A stretch of 64,000 nt of DNA from Orbilia blumenaviensis (taxonomy: Eukaryota > Ascomycota > Orbiliomycetes > Orbiliales > Orbiliaceae), in NCBI GenBank assembly GCA_036872755.1, contig JAVHNS010000019.1:310001-374000 (forward strand), read 5' to 3'. Made by a program: the position numbers and the translations under genes. This document shows positions 1 to 12,215 of this stretch, piece by piece. The notes beneath the pieces are model-generated. The model was not told the DNA's origin, searched no databases, and saw only the letters and a list, made by a program, of their open reading frames with translations. Numbering within the stretch: position 1 is the first letter of the stretch; the number at the start of each line of letters is the position of its first letter.

Positions 1-1293
1 AGGATAAAATTTTACACTCTAATGGCAGCAGTCTTGAGCTCTTTGATCTGCAAATATGGATATACACATGCAAATATGGGGGCACGGACCGGTACTCGTC
101 TCTGAAGTAGATTGCGTGCGCTCCGTCAACTATGTAATTTTTATATGTGGTACAAGCTCGTTTATGCATGATAGCGCCTTAGAAGGAACGTCTGTTGGAG
201 ATGAACCTCGCCAGTTACTGTTGTTATACATTTTATTTTGGACTGAAAGATGACGTGAATGATATAATATATATTCATTGATCGAGATTTTTTGCCACTC
301 TGATAACATTAATGATAATGAGAATTCTTCAATTTTTTAGACCCGAATAAATGAAGCCTCGGAATCTGTTAAGAGATAAACGCCGTCTGGAGCAGTATGG
401 TGTTTGTCTAGGAATACATAAATCAAGACACCACTCACTAGGCTAAGTGCTCAATTTTAATCTGTAATTCGATATCATCTCATCAACTGGCGACCCTCTA
501 TAAAATAAAGAGTGTGTGACTCGCAAAATATTCGGTATCTAGATGCTTCAGTACAAGGAGAATGTATTTTTAGAGGGAGTTAATCTTAATATATGCGTCG
601 CATCAATGGCAGCAAAGACGGGTTTTATTGTGATATAGTTTGAGATCAATATGGAAATTTAGGCAGACAGTACGTACCCATGATAATATGTTCCATGCTC
701 TAAATGTTTTGGGCAGGGCGTGGGGGTGGCTTTAGGGTGTGAGTAGTGGTAAAAGCATTATTAAAGCCTAGCAAAATACCAGCTAGGAACGAACCTGGGG
801 GGTAAAATAGAGAGATCACAACATGCAATAACAGAAACTTGATAGTAATTGAAGCTGCTGTGGTGGACCTACCAAACGATACCAACATGGTCTTAAACCC
901 CAGTGACTGCCTAGGCCATAGGGCATAGACGGTCAGCTCTGAGACTCGAGGTGCAGCACTCTACTCTATTTTTTATTACATAACTATTCAGAGCCTGAGG
1001 GATGCTCTCTATCCATATAGTACGGAAGTGTAAGGCTTGCAAGGCTATTACGAGATGGGCTGTGTAGCTGTGGTGGGTTGGTATTTGTTGTAGTGTTGAG
1101 ACTGTAGTTAGTCCTGAGACTAAGCCAGTGAAACGAAGCTCAACCTCCCGAGAGACCATCTTCCCAGTTCCCATTTTGGATGCCATCTGATAAACATGTT
1201 GTCAAACATCGTCTTTCGCGAGCTAGGCAAAAAGAGAGAGACTGCAGTATCCCGTTTGACTGAAAACTAAAAAGGAAAAAAAAAAGAACGTCC
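1..1293. other. Intergenic, no gene seen
   Basis: The only open frames are short (up to about 90 codons), have no recognisable family sequence and overlap on opposite strands. The stretch is AT-rich. I see no tRNA, rRNA or repeat in it. Confidence 0.5.
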
Positions 1294-1395
1294 TTCCGAT
1301 ACCGGGAATCGAACCCGGGGCTGTCCGGACCATCTTAATCAACTGAAAGGCTGATTATTGAAAGCGGACGATGTTAACCACTACACCATATCGGA
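1294..1395 (-). tRNA. tRNA-Glu (UUC) with intron
   Basis: On the minus strand the acceptor arm TCCGATA pairs with TATCGGA and is followed by discriminator A at 1294. The D-arm region reads TGGTGTAGTGGTTAACATC and the T-arm GGTTCGATTCC. The anticodon stem GTCCG/CGGAC encloses loop CTTTCAC, with anticodon TTC, once an insert of about 30 nt directly 3' of position 37 is removed, the usual place of nuclear tRNA introns. A T-run lies just downstream on the transcribed strand and would stop Pol III. The intron length is read by eye; the identity is firm from the acceptor, the T-arm and the TTC anticodon. Confidence 0.92.
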
Positions 1396-2432
1396 CGTAT
1401 CTTGGTTGAAGAACGTTATCATCAAAGTGCTTCATGAGGTGCGTTGGGGCTGTAGCAAGTGGTTACACAACAACCACAACACATAAATCACCACACTAGG
1501 AGACTGTCAGAGTTTTAATAAAAATATATAGAAAGCTGCGAGCCCTACAACATTTGCTAGTAAACCACTGGAATCAAAAGTACATGCAAGCTATAGCTGA
1601 GTATATTAGTAGGCAACTTACTTGATACCTGGGTATTTGTCACACAAGACCAATATTTTACTGATAGTCGCATCACGTAGTCTTGTAATATATGACGCTT
1701 CGCGAATTCGGTGGCAGAGTAAGTATCATGATACTATGATGATTTCTTATGCAGATATCCAAGCAAACAAATTCATGCATCACGGTTATGCGCCATCCTA
1801 GAATCTCTCGAATTCTCACTTCTATATTACTATCGATGCTACAGTACCAAATATAAATTATAATGTAGACCAACAGCTTAGCTTAGGATAAGCCTAGCTG
1901 CAGGGCTGTAGCTTTGATATTCCGAAGTTGACAAACCCGGGACATGACATTTACGAGACGAGGGATATTGCGCAATTGTGCATGCTAGCATTTAGGAAAT
2001 CCACCCATCGATCCTCGAAAACTGTTTATTTGCTCATCCAGCTTTACTCCTTGTGCGAGTTTGAAATTTTACAACCCACAAAACCTTTGATGTTGCAAGT
2101 GGCTAATTCAGGCGTAGCTGATCGGTCACTTTGGTGGGATAGGGGCACGAGGCAATAAACATGACTCGATATGCTAATGAAACTAAATAAAATTAAGCCT
2201 CATATGTAGGCAAGTGGGCTATTAGCTCTCTGGGAAGAAAAGACCTTTAGACATATCGGTTAAGTTGATTAAGAAGCATAATGGCTTAAACTAACAAACA
2301 GCTATTCATATTGAGTGGTTGAATATTATCGATAGGGTCTCATTGCAAGTGTACATATTAAAAACAAAGCTCATAACAGATATCATACGTATATCCCAAC
2401 GATAGAAAGGTCGAAGTACCAAGGAACATTGT
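1396..2432. other. Intergenic, no gene seen
   Basis: Short overlapping frames only. This holds the 3' flank of the permease gene on its right and the upstream side of the tRNA on its left. Confidence 0.45.
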
Positions 2433-4559
2433 CTATTTCTCCAATTCCTTCTCGCCATAAGCGATATCAGATTTGTCGACCGGGGTTTCTTCATCGGAAG
2501 CAACAACTTCTCCGATCTGTGGGGGGAGAACTGGAGCATCGATTAGACTTGGGCCATGGGGCGAGATATATGTATTGATAAGATAATGGATAAGGAGGGA
2601 GACACTAAAGCCGAAGAGCCAGGCAAATGTATCTATACCGGGTTTTAGCTCTCATATAATTATAATTAATCTGAAAATCTGGGAGGAGGGTAGATTTTGC
2701 AAACTTACAGATCTTCCAAGCCCCAGAGACGTTGATAGTCGGCTCGATAGATTTAGCAAAACCGGGGAGACTACAATGGTATCAGTATCGGAAAATAATA
2801 GCCTAAGGATATGTGTTCGGACTCACGTTGGAAGGAAGCCACAAAGGAAACTAGTCCATGCCCGCCAATTGATTCCATACGAGTAATAATAGATACCATC
2901 CCCTTTATACAGTTCGCGAATATCAAACCTTTGTTTCTTGATTATCCAGTAGTCGCACACGATAACACCAGCAAGAGGGCCCATCATGCAGGAGTAGCCA
3001 CTAAGAAATGCGAGAAGACCCGCAGCGTTCTTGATGATCAACCATGGTTGACATACGACACAAAAGACTCCTGCAATAAGCGTAGCCCTGAAAATATTGA
3101 TATATTTGGGAGCAAGACCGGAGATATCGTTGGAAAAGGGGAAAGTTCCCGCTATAAAAATTAGACATCAGTCTGGAATATCACGCTAGTGATGGGGGGC
3201 GACGTACCGGCAATCTGGTTTCCGATAGTGGCAAGAATGAAGCTGAGACCAACAAAGAATTTTGCCGCACGACTGTCCCAGGCTGCAATAATAGCTGGCA
3301 TATACCACTGAAACTCGCCATGTTGGTATTGATGGGCGGATGTAACGAAGATTGGGGTTAAAGCACCAAGTGTCCCGACGACCGGAAGGGCAAAAAACTG
3401 ATTGTATCCAGCTAATCCATCCTTGGAAAATCTACCAAAATCAGGCATGTTGACAGCCATGGAGCTGAAAAGTCCAATAATAACATTAAGGCCAGTCAAA
3501 GCGCTATATGCAGTATTCATATATGGGCTAGTAAGCTGTGTAGGCCCCTTGACGAGAGGACCACCTCCCTTGGTGACTATCGCTCCCCATAGGAAGAGTG
3601 CAAGGAAAGTTGGCGGAACAACTACTGCCTTAATGAGGAAGAGGATTCTCAACTTCTCAATGGGCATAAGTGATAATATTGTTTGCACAATCCAGTATAA
3701 GAAGAAACACAGCATCCCGGCAGAGTCGATTCCTACGGATTCGGGGAGGTGGTTCGGGAAGCCCGCAAAGCTAGGCCATATTGCCGTAATACAGTTTCGC
3801 AAGAAATCAGCTGCCTGGACGCTGTAGGGTCGTCTATGTTAATCTGAATAGTCCTCTCTTTTTCGATATATGCTCGTAACTTACCAAAGAATTGCCGTCC
3901 ACATGAGAGCGACGAAACCACGAAGTAAGATGGCGGGTATAGAGCCGTACATGCCAAAGATACCTCGGGTTACAACTGGATAAGAAATAGAGCTAGCAAC
4001 AATTAGTATTTTTGAATTCTAGTCTAATGATTTTTGCTATTTTTCAACTTACTATCGTGCGCCAATTTTACCAGTGAGAGTAATAACAACCGAACATATC
4101 ATGAAACCGAAAAATACAATGGGCAGGGTCGACCTATAGTCGTTAGAGCTAGTTTAGAAGGTAGCTTAGCTAAAATATCGGATGAAACTTACTTGGCCGT
4201 AAACCCTAATGACATCACCACGGAAACCGTTGACGCGAGCTATAAGACAGTTTTAGATGATGCAACATAAACGATGTAAATTACCGGACATACGGGAGGT
4301 GCAAGCATATCGGACGTCCAATACGCCCAGTAGTCCCCAGCACCCCATGTTCGCTTCTCTGGCGGCACGGGGTCCAGATCTGAATAGATAATATGTCAGC
4401 CAAGATCTTAAAGGAAGCATGAGGGAGCTTACCTGGATTACTCCAGCGCTCGTTCCCATAAGAGCCGGGGTTCTTTGGGACTTCGCGGTGTAGATGTGGC
4501 CCGATCCTAGCCTTGATCTGGGAAGGAGAAGGTATTGAGGGCAAGGATAGAGAGACCAT
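2433..4559 (-). CDS. NCS1 family nucleobase/allantoin-type permease
   Basis: This is a multi-exon gene for a polytopic plasma-membrane transporter of the NCS1 family (fungal Fur branch: uracil, allantoin, uridine). The N-terminal exon (from 4559) is followed by the family signature PVPPEKRTWGA and a WTSDM-type first helix. Long hydrophobic exons follow, including 3161-3802, with a TM8-like block ending SFILATIGNQIAG. Near the C-terminus comes the NCS1 block LLAFLSGYSCMMGPLAGV followed by CDYWIIKK. The stop codon is at 2433-2435, after a polar charged tail that in this family carries endocytic signals. About nine exons are needed; a clear one is 4433-4559 and the last follows an intron near 2650-2710. 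It is divergent from the fused hydrolase at 6414, which suggests a scavenging pair. The substrate cannot be read from sequence: uracil, allantoin and related compounds are all possible. Confidence 0.85.
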
Positions 4560-6413
4560 GTTTAGCGCTGTACTTGATGGAAACCTTAGACAGAATGGAA
4601 AGTCGATGCTGGGTGAGTGAGGGTACAGGCGAGGTTACACCTAGATTTATACTGGAATCCTCGTCCTCCCATAGATCTTGATTGATCAGATTGTGGAGCC
4701 GTTAGATCCACTCGCACGACTCTCAGCTGCTTTGCGTGGACCCCAACCATGCCGTCCTGCATGAAGAGGGTGAAAATGGGTGTGGTATAGCGTAAGCTTC
4801 TCATGATAACCTGGTCTGGTCCAGATACTCGGGATCCGATCATAAGAATACTCGGTTCTGGAATGCAGGGTGGGTATGCATCTAAACTAGTTCTGGGGTC
4901 TATCGAGATAACAGACATGCACAAGCGCTCAACTTTGTGTGACAGACGGTATGCAGACCCCCGCTTCGCAATTGCAGCGGGTCCATTCAATAAAGCCACT
5001 CGCTCGGGGATTGACAGGGGTTCAGTTTATTCTTTGCCCTGTGGCCCGCCGGCAGTCCCTGAGGGGAATTACCGAAATGTTGATACAATCGTGGGAGTCA
5101 CAGAGACAGCAGCAATACATCTATTACTGCACATATTCACATACATGCGGAAACCATAGCCTCGGGCATATCTTTAAGCACTAAGCATCTATGTTATATA
5201 CAACTTAACAAAGCTGGTGAACATTCTTTAGATCTGTTAAAAGAGCTACTCTAGAAAATCGACAATTACATATGGAATTCACATAATTTATTTTGTATAG
5301 AGTATATATGCATGTATTAAAATCAAATGCAAAAGGCCGTAGAAGCAAGGCTTAATGCCTGTTGACATGGGTGTACGAGTTTACGCGAGCTGCAGAAAGG
5401 AACCAGCATCAAAAATCCGGCCCAACGAAATTATGGACAAGACGTGGGATGTCCGAATCCGAACCTCTAGCTACTCCTAATTTGGACCAGTTCAGCATTT
5501 ATGGCACGTGCAACGGCGTGGGATGTGTAAGGTTTTGAAAGTTGCTTGAGGCCGACGGGCGCCGCGGCCAGGCTCAAGGTCGACCGGCGGGCCTCCAGCA
5601 ATGGGCGAGGCCCTATGGCCTCGCAGCGTTCCTCGTTTATCGCTCTATCGAAAAAGCGCCACCCAGAACCGGGGTGTGCTGTGTGTGACAAACAACCTGC
5701 ATTGCATCGCAAACCCAAAATGTTCAGCGTCGGCACAGCGCCGCGCCGATGAATTGCAATTATGCAGCGGGTCTAGTATGCAGTATGCGGGTGGCTTCGA
5801 AATGCAGTGAAAGATACTCGCCTTAGAGTAGGCTTGGTAATCATGTGTACTAAGGGTGTTCTTTGCTCCAAGTCCTAGAATGTCTTCTTCAAATCACTAA
5901 GTAATCATCGGGATTGGATCAAAAGGGAGCTTAGCTGTGCCCTCTGGCACCCCACCTTCCATCGGCATCCGTTTAGTCTTCCTGGTGCACGCGGGGCGGG
6001 GATTTTATTCCAACTATCTAGAAACCATCACGTAAAGTCTTTAGCTCCGGAAATACATATGTATCATGACCTCCTTCGATATCTAACTCGTATCAGCTTC
6101 CTGTGGTTTCGTACTGCTCCGCGTACACATGGGCTGAAAATATTCAATCGATGAACTCGGACTGGGGATTTTGCAATCAATAGCAGACCAACCTAATGGT
6201 TCTCGGTATCAGACCACCGAGCAACTTATATAGGACCATTGACCCAGCTATAACTTTCAATTGGCGGTTTGCAGCTTATTCTTATTAATTCTCAGCAACG
6301 TTTTCGTTTTCGTTTTCGTTTACTGTCTATGTTAAACATCCTAAGTTCCATAATTCAAAACACATTGACAGGAACAACACAAGCTCGTCTCATTTTCCAA
6401 CATTATTCCAAGA
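4560..6413. other. Intergenic between divergent permease and fused hydrolase
   Basis: This 1.85-kb divergent spacer has no supported gene. It holds a short CGTTTT tandem repeat (about 6298-6325) just upstream of the hydrolase start. Scattered HGATAR sites for GATA factors lie at 4804, 4906 and 6014 but are not denser than chance. Confidence 0.5.
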
Positions 6414-9016
6414 ATGGCTATTTCGAAGTTGCTCCCAGAGAAGATATCTTTCTCTGCGAAGCCATATGCCTTTAGTTTTCCATCTGCGGCAACGGCGCTA
6501 CTCATCATTGATATGCAGCGGGATTTTCTTCTCGAGAATGGATTTGGGCACATCCAAGTCCGTAGCACCGCTCAGAAAACCTTGATTTGAATCATGGATT
6601 GCTAACCTATTTCTTCGAACCATGTGTACAGGGTGGTAACCTCGCAAACGTTCAGGCCGCAATAAAGCCGACAGCGAGATTGCTCGAGGTGTGGAGAGGC
6701 CTCGGCCTCCCCGTTGTTCATACCAGAGGTATAACTCCTAAAAAATATGTAAATTGTCAATATGCTCACAGGTAGGATATGACAAGAGGGCCATGTCCCG
6801 GATCTATCGGACTGCCCATCATCGAAACTTGTTCGGCAGGCCGCTGCTCCTAGTAATAAACAGCATACACAAGTAATTGGCGACAAAGGGCCAATGGGTC
6901 GCCTTTTAGTTCGAGGAGAATACGGGCACGATTTTGTCGACGAGCTTCAGCCACATGAGTCAGAGATTGTCGTCGATAAACCAGGGAAAGGTGCCTTTTA
7001 TAACACCAGATTAATGGAGATTTTAAAAAATAACGGGATTACACATTTGATTATCGGTGGCGTGGTAGGTTTTTCTTTGGCCATATATGCGACAGGAAAT
7101 AATACGATGCTGAACCAATCTAAATTCGCAATAGACTACTGAATGTTGCGTTACTACGACACTGAGGGAAGCCAACGATCGTGGCTTTGAATGTTGTAAG
7201 TTTTGACCCAGCCGAAAACGGCTCGAGGATATAGATTTTCTGTTATCAATAGGTGATCTAAATGTCATTCGCTGTTCTTTATAGGCGCTCTTTCAGAAAT
7301 CACGGATGGATATAACCCACCATATAAAACAGCATCTTTGGACATGGTGTACTGGTCTCAGGGTCTATTCGGATACGTTGGGTCCATGGACCCCCTAATC
7401 GAGGCCCTTAAGCCATTCTCATCTGCATCTGTTGCCACGGCTACAGAAAAGCCATCGGATATCGCCTACGTCTCGGCAGACGGCTCTGATGTGAAGTCGC
7501 CGCCTCAAACACCACCCTCTTGGGATGGATCTCTTCTTATAGACGACATCCAAAGGTCGTACAGGGCCGGTGTCTCACCAATCGCAGTTCTGGAGGCCGT
7601 CTATAAAAAAATTGAGGAATACTCACAGCTTGATCCGGCTGTGTTCATTTATATAGTTGAGAGGAAGGCCGCATTCGCCCGGGCCGAACAGCTTATCAAA
7701 GATTACCCTAACAGACATAATCTACCTCCTCTTTGGGGAGTGCCGTTCAGTGTCAAAGACTCTATCGATGTTGCCGGGATCCCTACCACAACTGCGTGCC
7801 CACCGCTTGCATTTGTCCCAACCCGATCTGCCGCTATTTATGATAGGCTTATCGCCCAGGGTGCCATCCATATTGGAAAAACCAATCTCGACCAATACGC
7901 CACAGGCTTAAACGGGACGCGCACGCCATATGGCATTCCACGGAGTGTTTTTAACAAGGATTATATTAGCGGGGGCTCTTCTTCTGGCAGCGCAGTTTCC
8001 GTTGGCGCGGGCCTGGTATCGTTCAGCTTGGCGACAGATACCGCAGGCTCCGGCCGTGTCCCTGCATTATTCAATGGCGTCATCGGGTTTAAACCAACAA
8101 GAGGCACTGTATCATTCATGGGGGTAACGCCTGCCTGCCTATCGTTAGATTGTTGCTCTTTCATGACGTCTAACATTAAAGACGCCCGGACAATCTGGTC
8201 TCTTGTCGAGGGATACGATGCTGCTGACCGATATTCTAAAGCGTACCCCCCGATTTTACGATCGGTCGACGCCCATTTCACAAAATTCAAATTTGGTATC
8301 CCCCCACCAGAGGCATTATCGGTTTGTTCCTTCACATTTCGACAGATGTTCAACGATACTGTCAAGAAGCTCCAGGATATCGGTGGACAGTTAGTTCCCG
8401 TAGATTGGGCTCCATTTGACAATGCTGGAAAACTTTTGTATGATGGAACTTTTGTCATCGAGAGGCTTGCAAGTCTTCCTGATGATTTTCTCGAGAAGAA
8501 TCAGGATGCCTTGCATCCCGTGATCAGGGAATTGTTTGAACAGGTTGTCGCTAGGAAGAGCACCGCTGTTGACGTTTTTAGAGACTTACATAAACAGGCG
8601 CTGTAAGACTAACCCGACCATCCATGTTCTGTTTTCCCTTTTCATCTTCTCGCTAATATATAATAATATATAGATACATTCGACAAATGATGGATATATT
8701 TTCGCCATCGGGTATATCTGTTTTAGTGGTCCCAACCGCGCCTTTGCATCCAACGGTCGAGCAGATGCTCGCCGAGCCCATATCTTTGAATTCGACACTC
8801 GGAGCCTTCACCCACTTCGGAAATGTTAACGACCTCTGTGCGATTGCTGTTCCCGCGGGCACATATATGCCCCAGACAACAGACAACGCTTCTAGTGTTG
8901 GAAAGGGCGTCCTCCCCTTCGGTGTTACATTTCTCGGAGGGTCGAGAACTGACTCGGAAGTGCTAGATATTGCGGCAAGATTTGAAGCTTATATTAAACA
9001 GGAATCCAGCGCCTAA
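6414..9016 (+). CDS. Fusion: isochorismatase-fold amidohydrolase + allophanate-hydrolase-type amidase
   Basis: The gene has six exons: 6414-6557, 6632-6728, 6787-7064, 7135-7195, 7285-8602 and 8674-9016. They sum to 2241 nt, or 746 aa. Residues about 1-230 are a cysteine-hydrolase (isochorismatase-like) domain. Its Asp-Lys-Cys triad is visible: D33 in LLIIDMQRDF, K148 in DKPGKGAF and C178 in TTECCV. The closest known enzymes are biuret hydrolase and RutB-type ureidoacrylate hydrolase, which also carry the GPMGRLL and GEYGHD blocks. Residues about 275-745 are an amidase-signature domain: Lys at about 351 in GVPFSVKDSID, the GGSSSGS loop, and nucleophile Ser at about 449 in TDTAGSGRVPA, a motif typical of allophanate hydrolase and the Dur1,2 amidase half. 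If so, one chain would do biuret to allophanate to ammonia and CO2. The small C-terminal domain of bacterial AtzF is absent. The N-domain substrate is inferred. Confidence 0.85.
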
Positions 9017-9152
9017 TCTAGTTGGGTAATATGCCTTAGTCTTCTATTCGCCGCCCTATTTTGGAGTTTGGCGTTCGTCGTAAATACTATCTGGAAACCA
9101 TATCTATCTTTCTGGGGTTTTGTCAACAGTTTGTATATACATAAATGCCTAT

Positions 9153-10398
9153 TTAAATCCTGGCAATGATCTTGATCACATCAGATAGAACTCCCATAGC
9201 GGTAACCTCAGCGCCAGCGCCAGCGCCCTGTACAATCAATGCACGATCGCCGTATCTCTTGGTATAAAATGCAATGATGTTATCGCTACCTTTCAGTCCG
9301 GCGATAGGATGCGAGATGTCGAACTTCTCCAATCCAACTTTCACAGCCTTCGAGGGCACGTCGATGCTTCCTACAAATCGGATGACTTTTCCTTCTTTCT
9401 TCGCCTCATCTGCGAGCAATCCGATTTCAGAGTCGTAATTTGGTAGTCCATCCATGAATTCCTGTGAAGTTGACACAGACTCTAAAGGTTTGGGTATGAG
9501 CGATTGGACAGGGAAGGAAGTTGGCGACGCAATTGAAAGTCCAGAGAGACGTGCGAGAATGGTGAGTTTGCGGGCAACATCGAGACCATTCAAATCGTCC
9601 CTTGGGTCTGGTTCCTGTGATTCAATGAAGAGCGTTAATAACAAATAACTTGATATGTTCACAATAGGAATTCTTTACGGTATATCCTGCATCCTTTGCA
9701 ACCTTGACGACATCTGAGAAAGCTTTAGGGGGGCCACTCGCTCCAACTGGTGCAAATTCGTTGAATAAGAAGCTCATGGTTCCGGAGAAGACGCCCTCCA
9801 CCTTTGTAACCTCATCTCCAGTATCTACTAAATCTCTAATGGTACTAAGAACTGGAAGCCCCGCACCAACGGTAGCTTCATGGAAAACATAGCCACCACT
9901 TTCACCATTGTTACCAGCTGCGGAGAATATGTCGTTCCATAGTTTCTCCTCAGACGAAAAACCCTTCTTGTTTGGAGTCGCAATATGAATACCAGCGGAT
10001 AAGATGTCGGGATATGTATTGGCGAGTTCAATTGACGATGTATTATCGATCAAAATTGCTTCGCTCCCTGCTGCTTTCAGGAATTGAATGAGATCTGGCA
10101 CACTCAATGGCTCCGTCCCGGCTGCGTCCAGTTCCTCGGAAACGAATGATGTCAAGGGAAGAGGCGAATAATCCTTGGAAATCAAGGCTGCACGGGACCT
10201 GGCAATGTAAACAACGGATATCGACACTGTTGAGACATTCTTTTTGATATAGTTGGATAGTTGGCCAATGAAAGCCTTCCCGACTCCGCCGACACCTGGG
10301 ATTGAATATCTCTATTTAGTAATCAAATTGGGCTGAGGGAGCGAGAAAGGAAGGAAATTTGAAATACCAATGATAGCAACTTTGACATCCTTCGCCAT
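9153..10398 (-). CDS. HOM6: Homoserine dehydrogenase
   Basis: Three exons (10368-10398, 9679-10295, 9153-9614) sum to 1110 nt, or 369 aa, close to the 359 aa of yeast Hom6. The enzyme reduces aspartate semialdehyde to homoserine with NAD(P)H in the threonine/methionine pathway in the cytosol. The N-terminus is a Rossmann start (KVAIIGG then GVGGVGKAF). The middle exon carries the IDNTSS and EATVGAGLPVL blocks and then FSGTMSFLFNEF. The exon 2/3 junction gives GYTEPDPRDDLNG, the family's most conserved catalytic block. The first intron splits codon 11. The gene is convergent with the fused hydrolase, with 136 bp between stops. Confidence 0.95.
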
Positions 10399-11468
10399 GG
10401 CTTTTATATTTTTTCTTCTGTGGAAGCTTTTTAGGGACAGGTGACAGGCTCCCCGCAATTGCGCAAGTTGTGGATTGTATCCAAAAATGGTTCCGCAATC
10501 GGCTCCTAAATGACGAGCGTTCTCTGTGCAACCTTCGACAACACACATCGCAACACATTCGGCCTGGGATGTCATAACATGCAACACAATATTTCACAAA
10601 TTGAACTTTATAGGATCATGCATCGAAATCTCAGCTCCATCTTATGCAGCTTGTGATTCACCTCGCAGCTCGCTAGCTCAATTGTTATTGTTGTAAAAAG
10701 TGTTTTTGTCACAGAGCATTACTTCTAAGCTCGGGTACGTACATAGTATGGGAAGTTCCGTTCAACATACTTCGCTTTGAGCACGGCCTGAGCTGAGCTG
10801 CACCGAGTTCATGTAGCCTTGCTGTGTGTGATCGATGCGGTATGACAATTCAGGTAACTAGAGCAATTCCGCTACGCCAACTGACCAATGCAGAGGACAC
10901 GGCCTACGGACCATCTTATTGTATATGGGGTTCGTGATGAAGCCGACGGAGTCTGACTGGACCATGTCGTGTAAGCAACAGCCACACCGACCCATTAACT
11001 CCTCGCTGAATGGTTCTTAATAGCGTAAGAAAGCCCCCCCGTTTCCCTTTCCGGGTAGCTCAAGATTTCTTGATTGGGTAATTATGACCAGGCGACCACC
11101 AGATGCCGAATCATGATTTTGGGTTGCAGGGCTGAATAACCTCGCGTAGAAAATGTGATAACTTTTGTCGGACGGGATGGTTCTGGGCTTTGAATGAAAG
11201 GAGTAATGACATATTCTGACATCCTGTCTAATTATATATATTCCACCTTGCTTTCTTTCTTTCTTTCAATTTGAAGTTGATTTGATTATGGAATCCCCAG
11301 ACCCGAACTCAAGTATCCCTTCAGGTACCAAAGAGAGAGAGATAGAAAGAGAGAAAGAGACTGAGAAGAAAATAATATACAATCCAAACTAAGCTCCAGC
11401 TCCATATATTTTAAGTCTTATATTTAAACTAGAAAGGGCGTACTAAAATACCCAATTACTTATACAAT
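10399..11468. other. Intergenic
   Basis: This is the promoter region of HOM6 on the left and the upstream region of the 248-aa gene on the right. A (CTTT)n run near 11250 and a (GA/GAAA)n run near 11330-11365 are simple repeats. No coding signal is seen. Confidence 0.45.
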
Positions 11469-12215
11469 ATGACGGGATTGCTTACAATACCCACCGAAAT
11501 CCGTTTAATGATCTTGGAAAACCTCCTCGTCTCCACATATTTATCAGCAGAAACTAGGCATCCTGAGGTTTGGCCGTTTGCGAAAGATGACTACCTCGCA
11601 ACCCGGGATGAACTGCAGCCATTGTTCCCACAGATCCTTCGGACTTGCAAACAGCTCTACGCTGAAGGAATTCGGCTCCTGTACTCCAAAAACCGGTTCT
11701 GCATCTACGCTCCGACCACGGCGGACGACAACACCATCCAGTTTGATGGCCTAAGCCAAACACAACGGTTTTTGCGGGGAATAGGGACCTCCAATGCGGG
11801 CCTTATTCGGCGGTTGACGATTGGTGGAGGCGGGATGCTCCAGGCAGGCCAACTGCAGGAGTCCTTTGTGCTTGCCAATGGGCTAAACGAGTTGGCAGTT
11901 GTCTCTCTTGGCCCGCGCTGCAAGGCGCCGTACAGCTATATGCTTCAGTATTACCTGAATGTTGAAGCTGCAGTAAAAAATTCCTCAACCGGTTTGACGG
12001 AAACTTCGAGCGCAATTCCGAATGGGTTTGTACCCGAGGGTATCAGTATCATCTATTTGAGATTTCATCGCGAAGGCGCACGGTATAAAGACGAGTTAGA
12101 AGTAAATTTGGGAGGGACGATTTCGTATTTTCGAGAGCAAGTTCGTGAGCAGGAGAGAGAATGGAAGAAGCAGGGTTGGAACTGTAAGTTAACAGATGCC
12201 TATGTGAAGATATAG
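11469..12215 (+). CDS. Fungal hypothetical protein with IPTEIRLMI motif
   Basis: This is one uninterrupted frame of 248 aa. It begins with LTIPTEIRLMILENLL, a leucine-rich F-box-like start very common in ascomycete hypothetical proteins, and continues with PQILRTCKQLYAEGIRLLYSKNRF, the other half of that signature. The C-terminus is polar and charged, ending in a segment rich in Glu, Arg and Lys. No catalytic motif is visible. Members of this large group are uncharacterised; a role as a substrate adaptor is only a guess from the F-box-like look. The start ATG is preceded by an A-rich leader and a microsatellite, which fits a transcribed gene. Confidence 0.7.
   Translation: MTGLLTIPTEIRLMILENLLVSTYLSAETRHPEVWPFAKDDYLATRDELQPLFPQILRTCKQLYAEGIRLLYSKNRFCIYAPTTADDNTIQFDGLSQTQRFLRGIGTSNAGLIRRLTIGGGGMLQAGQLQESFVLANGLNELAVVSLGPRCKAPYSYMLQYYLNVEAAVKNSSTGLTETSSAIPNGFVPEGISIIYLRFHREGARYKDELEVNLGGTISYFREQVREQEREWKKQGWNCKLTDAYVKI

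Noticed and set aside
3402..3827. 141-codon frame on the + strand opposite the permease
   Set aside because: It is the antisense shadow of conserved transmembrane exons of the NCS1 gene and has no family sequence of its own.
4804..6019. GATA-factor (HGATAR) sites between permease and fused hydrolase
   Set aside because: I count about three in 1.85 kb, while chance predicts roughly five on both strands, so there is no enrichment to support nitrogen control.
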